From: Oreohelix idahoensis
Taxonomy: Eukaryota > Mollusca > Gastropoda > Stylommatophora > Oreohelicidae
DNA length: 64,000 nt
Assembly (NCBI GenBank): GCA_024509875.1
Contig: JAMPIV010022929.1
Span: 99,417 to 163,416, forward strand
Direction of reading: 5' to 3'
A model generated the notes under the pieces. It was given only the letters and a program-made list of their open reading frames with translations, did no database searches and was not told where the DNA came from. Positions 49,772 through 60,665 of this stretch are shown piece by piece. Both the position numbers and the translations under genes were made by a program. Within the stretch, counting starts at the first letter, position 1. The number at the start of each line of letters is the position of its first letter.

Positions 49772-51256
49772 ATAGCTGTTGGCGATCTTTCGTGTTTGCT
49801 AACGAAAGAATTCTCCAAACCGCCTCTGAAGGACTTATATAGCGTCCGGAATTGAATTGTTGTATCTCATCCTGGCTGTTAAGACTAAACGTGGCTTAAT
49901 CGCTACCCTTGTTAATATATTTGTAAATATATTTTTTTAGATTTTACCGAACTACGGTACTCTGCGTTAATATGCGCGTCAAACGTTCTTAGTAAAACTG
50001 GGTTATATGGTATCACCCAACGATTGTCACTTTCCTGTGTACCTGTTCTCATCGACATGGTCGCTACTTGGCCTCTAAAGCCAGGTTTTCTTCGGTAATT
50101 CGGGTATTCGCCATTGTCTGTAATGGTATCTTGGTGAAAACTTGTCAGATTCTTATTGATGCATCTATGAGAGTCCATGCATGAAGAATTTGGATTCAAA
50201 TGTCCTCAAGGCCCAAGAAATCACGTTCTTAATGACATTCCATTTTGGGTCAACATTCTTGTCTGTAAGTTCGGCACAAATCATTAAATCTATTTCTTCT
50301 CGTCGAATTTTTTTCTCAGGCCAAAGCAGTAACTGTATATGAGGGAATCCACGCTTTTGCCACTCCACTGCATACATGAAACATCGAACTGTATCGACAA
50401 TTTTAGTTTTCGTTGTTAGATTTATAAGATTCTGTATTTTCAGGTGAAACACTCTACTAATTACGTCGTATCTATCTTGTGGAACCGTATTTACACACAA
50501 TACACTTATTATTTCGGGTCACTTGGCTTTGCAGATAAATGTTATAAACAAATCCGGTCTACCAAAGCGTCTAAAATATGTTATTGCGCCCTGCGTACGT
50601 TCGTGTAAATATCTTGGACTTAACAGTAAAAGAAGACTGAAGTATAATCAACTGCCCCATTTCTGACATGTTTTCATTGACTTGTAAGGCGTGCTGTAAG
50701 TTGTTATAATTCTCAGCTCTCAATCGACGTTGGTATATAAGCTAAACGCTCAGTTTCAATTTTAAGATATTGATCAACCCAAAACTGAGAAGCTTTTTAA
50801 ATCTGTGTTAAGTGTTTAAGTAATCCTCGCTATCCATTAGATATGAATAGAAATTCATACACGACACTGTATTATTAGGAAGTTTTTCTCCATTCTGTGG
50901 ATTGACTTGAAGCATAGAAATGTAATACCCATCTTCACCACGGCGCAGCTTTAATGGGTATTGTAGAATGTCATAAGCTCTATGGGTTTCAGGTACTCTT
51001 TGTATAGAGTTATCACTTCCTTGCAAAATGATGTCCCTTCGTTCGAATTGTTGGCCTTCAATTAAAATAGCTACCTCATTAGTGGTTGGGGCATTACACC
51101 TGCCCCATTAGGGGTTGGGGTATTACACCTGCCCCGATGTTCACCGTCAGGTCGCCGATATGCTTGGATAATTAGACGGAAGTACTCGACATTGGATGGA
51201 ACATTCTCTAAGGCTGTTTTAAATGATAAAATATAATTATTACACCGATGTAACAT
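49772..51256 (-). pseudogene. Helitron Rep (HUH-type) domain, broken
   Basis: Order on the minus strand: YNNYILSFKTALE-like start with YRRPDGEHRGRCNTPTPNGA (51256-51071), VPETHRAYDILQYPLKLRRG and VSCMNFYSYL (51026-50808), DRYDVISRVFHLKI, MYAVEWQKRGFPHIQLLLW (50500-50165), NPNSSCM, YPNYRRKPGF, DNRWVIPYNPVLLRTFDAHI (50199-49912), then QDEIQQFNSGRYISPSEAVW and HERSPT at the junction. This is the Helitron N-terminal and replication-initiator region. The second His of the HUH site is replaced (PHIQ) and the tyrosine region has stops, so nicking activity is lost. Confidence 0.9.
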
Positions 51257-51857
51257 TTCTTACAAAACAGAAATCAATTCCAATTTCTGATTTTGAAAAT
51301 TGTTACACGCGTAGAAGGCTGAGACCCATGATCAGCGATAAAATATATTTGAAGAAATTTAGGATCATTTCTTCCTTTGGGAAGTAAGCTACCGATGCAA
51401 ACGATATATATGACCGTGAACTTTGAACGTCAGCACATAACCTCTTTAGGGGTTACGACGATATTCAACAGCGAACTGAACGTTGTAAATTTCGCCGAAA
51501 ATGAAAACATAAAAATGCTTATTGTGAGTTATCTATTGATATGGAATATATGCCATCGCGGTCTTATTTGTAGATATATTAAACCCTAAAAAGTCTCTAA
51601 TACATTGTTTCGATGTATCTCTTATAGTTTAGCCGTCGTACCGAATTTAATGTGCTGCACGCACCATTTTTTCCATCTTGCGCAACATATTTCACTGATA
51701 AGCCTTCTGATGTCGTACCATGATGAGATATAGCTTAAAGCCGCTCCAAAGAAATGTCCAATACGCTGGAGAAAACCGCATCAAAATCGGTTCAGCCGTT
51801 CTCGAGTCTGAAGATAACAGACAGACGGACAGACGTTGCCTTTTATATATGTAGAGA
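51257..51857 (-). other. Helitron 5' region
   Basis: From the 5' terminus to the first recognisable coding segment. The terminal 70 bases contain a (GACAGACG)-like repeat and an AACCGATTTTGATGCGG block. The plus-strand open frame at 51377-51589 is not supported. Confidence 0.65.
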
Positions 51858-51895
51858 CTTATTTAGAAACATACTCAGATAAAGGCAGAGAGAGA

Positions 51896-51995
51896 GAGAG
51901 AGAGAGAACGAACGAACGAACGAACGAACTTTATTTTCAAAGGGTTAAGAACTGGGCACGCAGGCCCGTCTGACATTCTGCCCTTCCTCTCTCTC
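51896..51995 (-). repeat. LINE 3'-tail repeat with (GTTC)n end
   Basis: On the minus strand CAGACGGGCCTGCGTGCCCA, AGTTCTTAACCCTTTG, AAAATAAAGTTCG and then GTTC repeats next to a GA microsatellite. It is the best copy of the tail family and shows a simple-repeat terminus after an AATAAA-like signal. Confidence 0.72.
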
Positions 51996-52129
51996 TCTCT
52001 CTCGTCATGTATACTATATCCTTTCATCCTCACATTTACTTTAAGCATAATTAAGGCATTTATCATTATAAAAGTAATATTACATTTGCAATAATCATCA
52101 TAATTAAAGTACGTTTTTAAAATAAAATT

Positions 52130-52230
52130 TAAAAATAAAAGTAAATTAAATTTAAAAAAATAATAATAATGAATTTAAAAATAAAGTAAATAAAAAAAAA
52201 CATAAAAAAAAAAACAACAACAACAACAAC
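52130..52230. repeat. A/T-rich low-complexity stretch
   Basis: Runs of AAAT/AAT and poly(A) followed by (CAA)n. No coding potential. Confidence 0.8.
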
Positions 52231-52454
52231 AAGACATAAAAATCGAATTCTTCGTACAGTAAATTAGTGATTTGAGACATATTCAGAGGTATGTTATAAG
52301 AACTCGTGAAATTTTCAAACGGTGTGCAACTGAATGACTCAGGGACTTTTTTTTTTAGGTTCATCAAGATGAGGTGGGGTAAACAGTTACTTTCCTCGTT
52401 GTCTTTGCGTCCCAAACTCAAGACCAGAATCAGACTAGGTAGATAGCTAGATAG

Positions 52455-53020
52455 ACATATACGAAAGCAATTAGTTTGCGAAGGGTTGAAAATCGGGCTC
52501 AGTCCCCTCTTGCATTCTTCCTTCCTCTTGCTCATCTTTTATTACTGTTACTCAAACATTCTCTAGCGTACTGAAAGTATTAATTTAAGGACAGTGCAAC
52601 ATTACAAGGAAGTATAACAGCATACATTAACAGTACCTGATCATAAAATTAAGAATATAAGTTATTAAGAATATAATATTAAGAATAAGTATATTGTAAT
52701 AAAAACTAGATCATCAGAGCCTCCATACAGTATATTAGATAAAAGTACAACACAATCAGTTAGGGTGGCATATAATCAGCATTCATAAAGTATTTGAACA
52801 GTATACGATTGTATGAGTAAGGACTGTGCGTGTTTTTCAGGTCATTGGGAAGATTGTTCCAAAGATGAGCAGCTGAGTAAGCCAAACTAGTCTTAAATAG
52901 GTCTAGCCTGGGCTTGGGTACCTGTAATCTGTTTAAGCGCTGACTACGTCTTTCATTATATTTTAAAAGCGGCCAAAGATACTTTGGAGCATTCTGTGAC
53001 AGGATTTTGTGAATAAATTT
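52455..53020 (-). mobile_element. 5'-truncated LINE: C-terminus plus 3' UTR
   Basis: On the minus strand a coding remnant (53020-52760) is followed by about 215 bp of UTR and then the tail block shared with 15.6, 38.45 and 51.9 kb (AAAATCGGGCTCAGTCCCC version) at 52545-52465. This physically joins the tail family to a reverse-transcriptase-encoding LINE. Truncated at its 5' side near 53020. Confidence 0.75.
52760..53020 (-). pseudogene. LINE reverse transcriptase C-terminal segment
   Basis: An 86-codon open segment ending in TAA at 52760-52762: KFIHKILSQNAPKYLWPLLK, RSQRLNRLQVPKPRLDLFKT, SLAYSAAHLWNNLPNDLKNT. The pattern AP-x-YL...L-x-VP-x-PR...FK-x-S-x-x-YS-A-x-LWN-x-LP is the usual C-terminal end of many LINE polyproteins. 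It has no start codon of its own and no stop inside. Confidence 0.82.
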
Positions 53021-53106
53021 CCCTTTTTAAATAGGAAGTGCTTCCTGAGGGGTAATATTTGAAGATAAGTACAGTATATAAATCTATACAATGTGATTGG
53101 TGTTTA

Positions 53107-53118
53107 TCAGAGAGAGAG

Positions 53119-53158
<40 letters not shown>
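53107..53158. repeat. (GA)n microsatellite
   Basis: About 50 bases of AG/GA repeats. Confidence 0.95.
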
Positions 53159-53160
<2 letters not shown>

Positions 53161-53289
53161 AGCGTCTTCAGTATAAAGAGGCAACTTAAGATATTCTACA
53201 ATGACAGTAAACTATAAAGAGCGGTACAACAGGAGGCAATCTAGTCATCTGTAGTGGTTCTCCCGTTCAATAAATTGTTCAGCCCTTCT

Positions 53290-53440
53290 ATCTCCTTTAC
53301 GCTCTAAAAGGTGCGGGCCTACTTGGGTCATGACTCGCAAGTGTTACCACCATTGCTTAAAATTTCCTCCTGCACTGGGAATTGAACCCACTCCGCTTAG
53401 TTGCAGCTTCAAAATTCACTTCTGAATTTGTCCATTCTGT
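53290..53440 (-). repeat. Possible tRNA-derived SINE
   Basis: On the minus strand a B-box-like GGGTTCAATTCCCAGTG follows a degenerate tRNA-like upstream region, with an unrelated downstream body. No second copy in the window and no TSD found. Confidence 0.4.
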
Positions 53441-53838
53441 CAACTTGAGGCTGTTGTGAAAGCAACAATTTTGTTACGTATAAATGAATTTCCTGAATTC
53501 AATAGCCCAAGCAAATATAATCTTTATCACATGATCAGTAAGTAATTTAACGAAATTGAAAATTAGGATATAGCACTGAAAACGTGTCTCTAAGGTTACA
53601 AACAAACAAAAAAGCTTCGTTTCTCGCAAACAATTTGATGATTGGCCGATCTTTGTTGTTCAGGAGATCAAAAACAGCAATTTGTTAAAGTCTTATCACA
53701 TTTTCTTTTATGGCAAAGTTTTCACATACAAGGTATTATCGGGAAAAAGAAACGCAGAAATGTTAAATTGGGCTAATTCAATGATTACACGGCTAAATGT
53801 CACGTGGAGTGAAATAACCACGTGCCACACGGCACATG

Positions 53839-54109
53839 GCGGTAGCACAGTGGTTAGTGCACTGGCTTCCTAGCTTGGTGGTCCATGGTTCGATCCTCAG
53901 TTGAGGTGGGATTTTTTTAAAAGCGCAAACGGCTCCGTGGTCGACCCAGCCCCAATTGGGTACCAGAGCAACTCTGGGAAGGTTACGACGGCCGGCGTGG
54001 TGCTGACCACATCATCCCTAATGTGCCGATGGTCAAGAAAATATGGGCCTAACAATATATTCCCAATATGCCTCAATAGGCGTGTAACGGGATCCTTTAC
54101 CTTTTTTTT
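53839..54109 (+). repeat. tRNA-derived SINE (family 2), full copy
   Basis: Uninterrupted copy: A box around GTAGCACAGTGGTTAGTGCA, B box GGTTCGATCCTC, body CGACCCAGCCCCAATTGGGT, GGCCGGCGTGGTGCTGACCA, and 3' end CAATAGGCGTGTAACGGGAT followed by a T-rich stretch. Possible short duplication ACATGGC at both edges. It serves as the reference for the split copy at 28.2/36.7 kb. Confidence 0.9.
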
Positions 54110-54511
54110 ACATGGCTATTTATTGCAGTGTAATGAGTTTTTCAACCAGATATACCCCACGCTGGGCGCTGAGTGAGCTTTATGTCCGTGTGATCAGCAA
54201 GCGACATTTGAGCCAGGGCGTGCAGAAATGTGAATTTTAGGTCACACTGGAAAGTGTTACCACAGCTATAAAGCTGAGATCTAAAAATGTTTGTAATAAT
54301 AGAGACACACGGCTTAAAAAATGATGCCAGGACTTTTGGCTTTAGATTAAAACTGAGCAGTTGGACATTTAGAGACCGGGGAGTGTTTTTGACATTCAGA
54401 TCTTGCTATGGGGGCATATTTAACCACAATTTATCGGCTGCAGAACGATTCAACGAAACTAATTTTACTGTTGACCTTCCGAGAAGTGACAGACCTAGGG
54501 TCTTGACGGCG
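54110..54511. other. No gene recognised
   Basis: AT-rich spacer between the SINE and the RTE-like LINE. Confidence 0.4.
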
Positions 54512-54519
54512 GCACTTAC

Positions 54520-55977
54520 TTACTTAGTCGTTCCCCTTCTACCGTGAGGTGTATATGTTTGGAAGAGAGAGCGCCAGGCTATCCTTTCGGCTGTCTTCCT
54601 CCTGGCCTGGTTCCATTCTGGTCCACGGTCCTTCAAAGATTGTCTAATTTTTTCCTCCCAGCGGATTCTGGGTCGTCCTGGTGGTCTGGACCCCTGGCTC
54701 TTTGTTTCCCATGCTTGTCGTGGTAGCCGATCTTCTCCCATTCTGCAGACACGGCCAAACCATCTTAGTTGGGACTGTTCTACTCGGGTCTGCAGGGGGT
54801 GGGATTTTAGGCATTGACGTATCGTCTGGTTGCGGACCATGTCTCTTCTTGTTACTTCAACCACCTTCCTCAGATACCTCATTTCTGAGGTTTGGATCTG
54901 GCTTTTGTGAGTTGTAGTCATTGCCCATGACTCGCATCCATATGTCACGACTGGGACATAGGTGGAGCGGTACATAGCCCTCTTCGTTTTCTTACCAACC
55001 TCTCTCTTGCTGAGGAATCCTCGATTTATGGCCTGAAAAAGTCTCCCAGCTGCTGCTTTTCGAGTGGCCAATTCTTCTTTGGTGCCTCCCTTTCGGTCTA
55101 TAGTAGCTCCGAGGTATTTAATGTGGTCGACCTGCTCCAGGACCTGTTCTCGCAGCTTAATCTGATGACTTCTTTCTTCTCGTGATATCACCATGGATTT
55201 TGTTTTAGAGCTGCTTATGACCATCCATCTCTTCTCCAGCTCTTCCTTCCAGACTTGCAGGTTGGATTGGAGATGCGCCTCTGATTTAGCAATCAGAGCA
55301 ACATCATCAGCAAATGCCAGCTCTGAAATACAGACTTGTCTCATCGTCCAGTACCCAACTGAATATTTTCTTGTTCTCTCCTTACATGCCTTGATGACAT
55401 CGTCCATGAGGAGTATGAAAAGATAAGGTGACAGGATATCACCTTGTCTTACACCAGTGCTGGTCCTGAACTCTTCTGACTTATGGTTTGCTGGCCACAC
55501 ATAATTTCTGCAAGACTTGTAGAAGCTCTGTATAGCATGAATCAGAGGTGCTGGAATGTTCTTCCTTGCCAAACAGTCCCAAAGCTTGCTCCAGGGGACC
55601 CTGTCAAACGCCTTTTCCAGATCTATGAAACAAAGATGGATCTCACTCTTATACTCAAGGGCCTTTTCACTCAGCTGTCTGAGTGTGAAGATAAGGTCTT
55701 GAGTACTTCGGTTTGCTCGGAATCCGCACTGGACCTCATCCAATTGTGGCTCAGCTAGGCGTCGGAGTCTCTGCTCTAGGATTCTAGAGTAGATTTTACC
55801 AGGGACAATGAGAAGGGATATGCCTCTATGGTTGCCACATTGTCGATTGTTACCCTTTTTGAAAATTGGTGTTATGATGGCAATCTCCCAATCCTTTGGT
55901 ATGGTCTTGTTGCACCACGCTGCTTGTAGGACCCTTAAGAGTAATTGGTCGCCTGATGCTCCCATGTACGTAACCAT
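54520..55977 (-). pseudogene. RTE-like reverse transcriptase, main part
   Basis: A 485-codon open frame: WEIAIITPIFKKGNNRQCGN, HRGISLLIVPGKIYSRILEQ, VQCGFRANRSTQDLIFTLRQ, HLCFIDLEKAFDRVPW, GVRQGDILSPYLFILLMDD, catalytic ELAFADDVALIAKS, HIKYLGATIDRKGGT, YVPVVTYGCESWAM, and the C-terminal RWFGRVCRMGEDRLPRQAWE plus RPPGRPRIRWEEKIRQSL. All reverse transcriptase boxes are intact, so the copy is fairly young. The N-terminal edge is a small deletion with frameshift at about 55,980 that removes the loop after KIK (usually followed by a conserved Gly-rich turn). Confidence 0.93.
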
Positions 55978-55985
55978 TTGTGGTG

Positions 55986-56699
55986 TTATAGCATTTTGAT
56001 TTTCTCCAGGGCTGCCTTCAGTTCTTCCATCTTTATGTCATCTTCCCTATCATTGGTTTTCTCTTCTGTGCTAGTGGTTATCATTTCTGATACTTCACCA
56101 TGCTCACCATCCAGGAGTTCTGAGAAATTTTCTTTCCATCTTTCCATTACTTCCTTCGGGGCAGTAAGCAATTTGCCTTGCTTGTCCTTTATAAATTTGA
56201 GAGGGCATTGTTTTTCCTTCCTCATGTACTTTATGGTCTTATAGAACAATTTCTGGCTTTCTTGCGCATCTTGTTCTAGCTTTTCTCCAAATTCTTCCCA
56301 GGACTTCTGTTTTGCTGCTAGCACCGTGTTCTTTGCTTCTGTTCTGAGTGTCACATATTCTGTATATTTCTCCATTTGTCCTGTTGTGTTTTTAGCTCCT
56401 AAGTATTGTTTCCATGCCATTTTCTTTTCTCTTATTTTCTCTTTGTCTTCCTCTGTCCACCAAGGTGTCCTCTTTCTCTTGTTCCCAAGTCGGACTTCAC
56501 CACATGCTTCTGCAGCAGCTGTCTTTATGATGTCGTTGTATTTAAGCAAGAGGGTTTCCAAGTCATAAGGTTGTTCTGTGTTGCTCACCGCTGCAGCAAT
56601 AAGCCCCTGATATCTGGTCTTAATTTCTGACTCTCTCAGCTTGTAGGTCTTAATGCTCATTTGTCCCGTTCGTTTACTTAGTTTCTTGCGTGATCTTGG
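55986..56699 (-). pseudogene. RTE-like LINE, linker between endonuclease and reverse transcriptase
   Basis: Contains SIKTYKLRESEIKTRYQGLI, TPWWTEEDKEKIREKKMAWK and FIKDKQGKLLTAPKEVMERW, FSELLDGEHGEVSEM, ELKAALEKIK. This charged segment with a W(T/D)EE motif precedes reverse transcriptase in RTE-type LINEs. The frame continues without stop to the LTR boundary at 56699/56700. At its C-terminal end a small deletion puts the next domain into another frame. Confidence 0.85.
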
Positions 56700-57558
56700 T
56701 GTGGTAAAGTGGAATGTTATAAATATTTATAGGGGACTTAGTGTACTGACTGAGATCAGCTGTGAAGGTATCTGTATCTAATAAGTGTGGTGTATTACAG
56801 ATGACCTTACTTGCTACCACATTTATACCTCAGTGGTACGGGTAATTTTAATAATATTATTATTACTTCAGGAACCGTCCTCCCGACGTCCTGTGGTAAG
56901 AGTGCATTAGACTTAAGGCTTGACACTCCTTATTACAGTGGTCTGCTGAATACCCTCCAGGGTTCTCCTTGTATATTCCCTTTGAGGAATTATAATATAT
57001 ATATTTAAATATGGCCAGTCACACACAATCTCCCTTGCCCGCACCACAGGTACTCAGTAACAAGGCCTAACTTCTTGGCACAGTTCATATATTTAATAAC
57101 ACAGTACTCCACATTGAGTATGGTATGATATCGTAGCTTTTACTAGCACATGTCTCTACTGTCCTTGATTCTGATACTCTCAGTTTTAATGGAACAGTCA
57201 ACTTACGTGCCCAAGAATTCCATACACACTGCTAAGACTAATCTGACATTATACCGTTAATGAAAGCATAAGGCAGTGATGGTAATCGATCTTGCAGGTG
57301 CAATATAAAGATGCCCAAAGGCAATTAACACATTTTAAAATCAGGTCCTACTGGACACATTCCATGCATACTGGTCAAACGACACAAGCAGACTGCCGGT
57401 TAGAGACGCTAGCTTGTCCCAAATCAAAACTGACGTCTGCTATCAATTCAGAGCAGGAGTCAAGACGTCACTTCCTGCAACCACGGGATACCGTGTGTAA
57501 ACAATATATATCAGGAAGTGATCGAATACAAAACATGATATGATATTTACTCATATCA
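56700..57558 (-). repeat. 3' LTR of element D
   Basis: 859 bp, starting TGTGGTAAAGTGGA and ending ATATCA in plus orientation. The first about 135 bp are nearly the same as the LTR termini of A and B; the remainder is unrelated to them by eye. The assignment to D rests on the adjoining purine tract and on the interrupted LINE frame. Confidence 0.78.
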
Positions 57559-57582
57559 TTTACCCCCCCCCCCCCTCCCCCG
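57559..57582 (-). promoter_or_regulatory. Poly(G) polypurine tract of element D
   Basis: Plus-strand TTTA then a C-run with one T; on the minus strand G(5)AG(about 12)TAAA directly before the LTR TG. Same layout as element C. Confidence 0.75.
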
Positions 57583-58932
57583 GATTAAAATAATGAAAAG
57601 GAACTTTTCATTATTTTCATAGTACAATCTTACAAGGTCACTGGAGAAACCATATGACAATATCCAAATACTCAACTGTCATCATTATGATAGCACCTAG
57701 AGGCGTGCTCCATAATCGACAATTTAACACACAAGGTGTGGTATTTAGTAATAACATAACTAAACCCATTATCGTTAGCAGACGCTCTTTTGACACAAAT
57801 GTGAGGTAACTACATTAATTAGAAGGCAGTGAAGAAAAGTCAATATGTCAGTCATAGCACTCACACAGCATACCATGTCAACAAACGCCCTAAGTCATGT
57901 CGGTATGTAAGTCTACCTATCTATCAAATGAAATGCATAATAAGCAATCAAAGACAGAATAGAACAAATGAGGCCGACAAGTCAAAATATAAATGGTGAC
58001 TGTGACAATATGTCAAAATAGTTATTAATATTTGTATGTATGCAATGTCATGTGGTGAATGACAATGTTAATGAGATGTCATATGAAGATATATTACTTA
58101 ATATCTACACATATGAAGGATATAGGTTATACTAAGAGTAAGCACCAATGTAATTCAATCCACATAGTGGTACCTTAATGAACCAATGTAATATCCCTAG
58201 TGTTATTAAAACTGGTCATGTTAGACCATACACAGTTCTTCCTGTAGAAGTATTTAAAAGAATTAAAGTTTCAGTGAGTCACTAGTTCGCACATCATTGA
58301 TATTGATTTCCCGTTAAGTATATATGCCGGAAAGAAATAGTTCATTGAAGAAAATCCATTTTCCATCTATGTCGGTTGTCGATGTTTGTCTTCCATGCAA
58401 TAGCATATACAGCACAGATACTATTGTTCATTCTGTACTTGAGAATTTTATAAGTATATGTTGAAATATAATTTCTTTGTTATGTCCCTTTTTGAACTTT
58501 GTAGTCAGTAATTTTAGTTACTTCCCTTTTTAATCAACGTTTGAGACAGTTAATTAGTGCAAAACATTTTGGAAATTGCAGCAAAGTATCTGAATTGTAC
58601 CGACTTGGATTGTCATACTGCCAAAAGTCATTGTACAACGTGTATGAAGTAGCGAAGTATTGTTCTTGAGCAATTGCATTAGACATCATATGACGAACGC
58701 TTGAATATATATCTTGATTTAGGATGGACAGAAAATTCATCATCATCATGTTGCTTGGCATAGTGTCTCTAGTTTTTCAACCGGTATAAGTGCATGACAA
58801 AGCAATGTGGCTGTAATATCTGAAGTATGCACTATATGAGTTAAAAGAAGGCATGTGCCTTAGTTCATGATGCTACCTTTTTGCGAAATAATTCCTGACT
58901 TGTCACAAAGGAATTAGTGTTATTATTGAGCA
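57583..58932 (-). other. 3' untranslated region of element D, no gene recognised
   Basis: About 1.35 kb between the RNase H stop and the purine tract. No env-like frame with signal peptide or membrane segment was seen; the 75-codon minus frame at 58534-58761 has no recognisable domain. Confidence 0.55.
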
Positions 58933-59300
58933 TCAAAGTTGGATTGAAGCAGCATTTGCGGAGACAACTGGCGATAGCGGATGCTTCACGCATCTGGATA
59001 GAACATCGGCCATCACGTTCACCTTTCCTGCGATGGGTTTAATCTGGTAATTATAAGGTTGAAGGGCCAGTGAAGCACGCGCTGCTTTAGCATTCTTGAA
59101 TCTCGCTGTTTTCAGGTAAGAAAGTGCTCTTTGGTCCGTCTCGAGTGTGAAACTTGCACCAAGCAGGTAGCGCTGCAATTTAGAGAAGCAGAACACAAGA
59201 GCCAGTAGCTCTCTCTCTCAATGACCGGGTAACGTTGCTCCGTCGGCGTTAGCTTCCTGCTAACATAAAGTGTTGGATGTAAACAGCCCTTCCATTCTTG
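58933..59300 (-). pseudogene. RNase H domain of element D
   Basis: RVDASKTSIGGSLLQEWKG and YVSRKLTPTEQRYPVIERE in the reverse transcriptase frame, then after a shift KLQRYLLGASFTLETDQRAL, QPYNYQIKPIAGKVNVMADV and LSRC. The shift comes from two additional bases in a GA run at about 59,208-59,219 (plus-strand CTCTCTCTC). Confidence 0.88.
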
Positions 59301-60662
59301 CAACAGCGAACCTCCAATGGACGTTTTTGAAGCGTCGACTCTAAGAATAAAATGTTTAGAAGGGTCAGGCAATCTCAATATAGGTAACTTGGAAAACAGA
59401 CATTTTAATCTATTTAAAGCCACATGACCCTCTCGGCTAAAAACAAACCTATTTGGTGACTCTTTCTTCACCAGTGATGACAACACGGACGTATACTCTG
59501 CAAAATTAGGGATAAACTTGCGATAAAAGTTTAGGAGCCCCAGAATACTTCTAACCTGTTTTTTGGTCTTAGGTATATCAAGGTTTAGAATCCTAGAGAT
59601 AGTAGTATCCTCTGTTTTCAAAAAACCTCCTCCTACTTTATAACCTAAAAATGAAATCTCCTGAAATCCAATTTTAGTCTTAGATGGACGTGCAGATAAA
59701 TTATGACGACGTAGAGTGGTAAGTAAGGATTGAATACCCTCCAAATGTTCATCCCATGATTGATGAAACAGACAAATGTCGTCAATGTAAGTAATTAGGT
59801 CGTCTCTGTCAGAGAAGAGTCGTCTCATCATGCGAACGAAGGTCGCAGGTGCGTTAACTAAACCAAAAGACATATAATTGAATTGAAAGAGTCCTAATGG
59901 AGTAGCAAATGCAGTATAAGGCTTGGATCGTTCCGTTAATGGTACTTGGAAATAGCCTTTAGACAGATCAAATTTAGAGAAAAATGTAGCTGTAGCTAGT
60001 CTATCCAATAAAGACTCCAACACGGGAAGTGGTTCCGCGTCGTGGATGGTGACCGAATTTAGACGTCTAAAATCTATGCATATACGTATAGATTTGTCTT
60101 TTTTCCGGATCAAAACCATCGGAAAACTATAAGGGGAATGAGATGGAGAAATGACATTTAAATTCACCATCTGTTCTAGTTCCTCCTTAACCTGACATTG
60201 TAAATGTATAGGAATAGGGTAAGGTTTCAACTTAATTGGTTGAAAGTCTGTCAGAATAATATCATGTTCGATGATATCAGTGTGTCCTGGAACATCAGTA
60301 AGGACATCAGCAAAAGAACGTAAGATTGAAGTAACCTGTTCTTTCTGGAAAGAAGATAGAGTTGGTGATATATCAACATCTTTCCAACTTTCAGTAGACA
60401 AGTAGTGAAGACTAGGTAATACTAATAGTGAGTCATTACCATCAGTCAAATCAGAATTTTCTTCCTGTATGACAGCCAAAGAAGAATGACGACAGACAGA
60501 TTGATCAAGAGCCTCAAAGACTGGTCTTAGATATGGTGGACGTGTATGAAACTGCTGTAACATATTGATATGAAAAGTTTTCTCTTTTCCCTCTACTGAG
60601 ACAATATAATCAACATCAGACAGTTTCTCCACAATCCTGTAAGGTCCTCTCCATGAGACTAA
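59112..60662 (-). pseudogene. Integrase C-terminus and reverse transcriptase of element D
   Basis: Begins inside the GPY/F-like module (SWRGPYRIVEKLSDVDYIVS, KEKTFHINMLQQF), has a linker, then RT: VPGHTDIIEHDIILTDFQPI, RICIDFRRLNSVTIHD, TFFSKFDLSKGYFQVPL, FNYMSFGLVNAP, and LITYIDDICLFHQ with the catalytic Asp pair, then a connection domain. The frame is open for about 515 codons. Its 5' side is cut at 60665 by the DNA transposon. It is clearly diverged from the A/B reverse transcriptases. Confidence 0.94.
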
Positions 60663-60665
60663 TAA
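60663..60665. repeat. TSD of CACTG transposon (left)
   Basis: TAA, repeated at 62852-62854. Removing the insert with one TAA joins the two parts of D's integrase in frame. Confidence 0.9.

Larger units (their letters stand above)
38700..51857 (-). mobile_element. Helitron, split by two LTR elements
   Basis: A rolling-circle transposon on the minus strand. The 3' end at 38700 reads (minus) CCGAGCAAAGCCGGGTATG then ACCGCTAG and is followed by T, the usual CTAG-T terminus after a GC-rich hairpin-like region. The 5' end near 51857 reads TCTCTACATATATAAAAGGC, then GACTCGAGAACGGCTGAACC, similar to arthropod/invertebrate Helitron starts. Inside are Rep (49772-51256) and PIF1-type helicase (39,739 back to 38,920 and 47,051-48,578). 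Subtracting element B and the small LTR element with their duplications leaves about 4.65 kb. Coding frames are broken throughout. Confidence 0.88.
54512..56699 (-). mobile_element. RTE-like LINE, cut by element D
   Basis: A minus-strand non-LTR retrotransposon. The reverse transcriptase frame is open up to the first base of the element D LTR at 56700, with 13 further sense codons upstream of the first Met. The 5' part including the endonuclease is therefore not lost by truncation but displaced beyond D and outside the window. The 3' end has a short TAAG-type repeat (plus strand ACTTACTTACTTAG), common for RTE LINEs. A second, short copy lies at 9745-9892. Confidence 0.85.

Noticed and set aside
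57583..58932. Envelope gene of element D
   Set aside because: The position after RNase H would suit env, but no frame with signal peptide, furin-like site or membrane anchor is visible.
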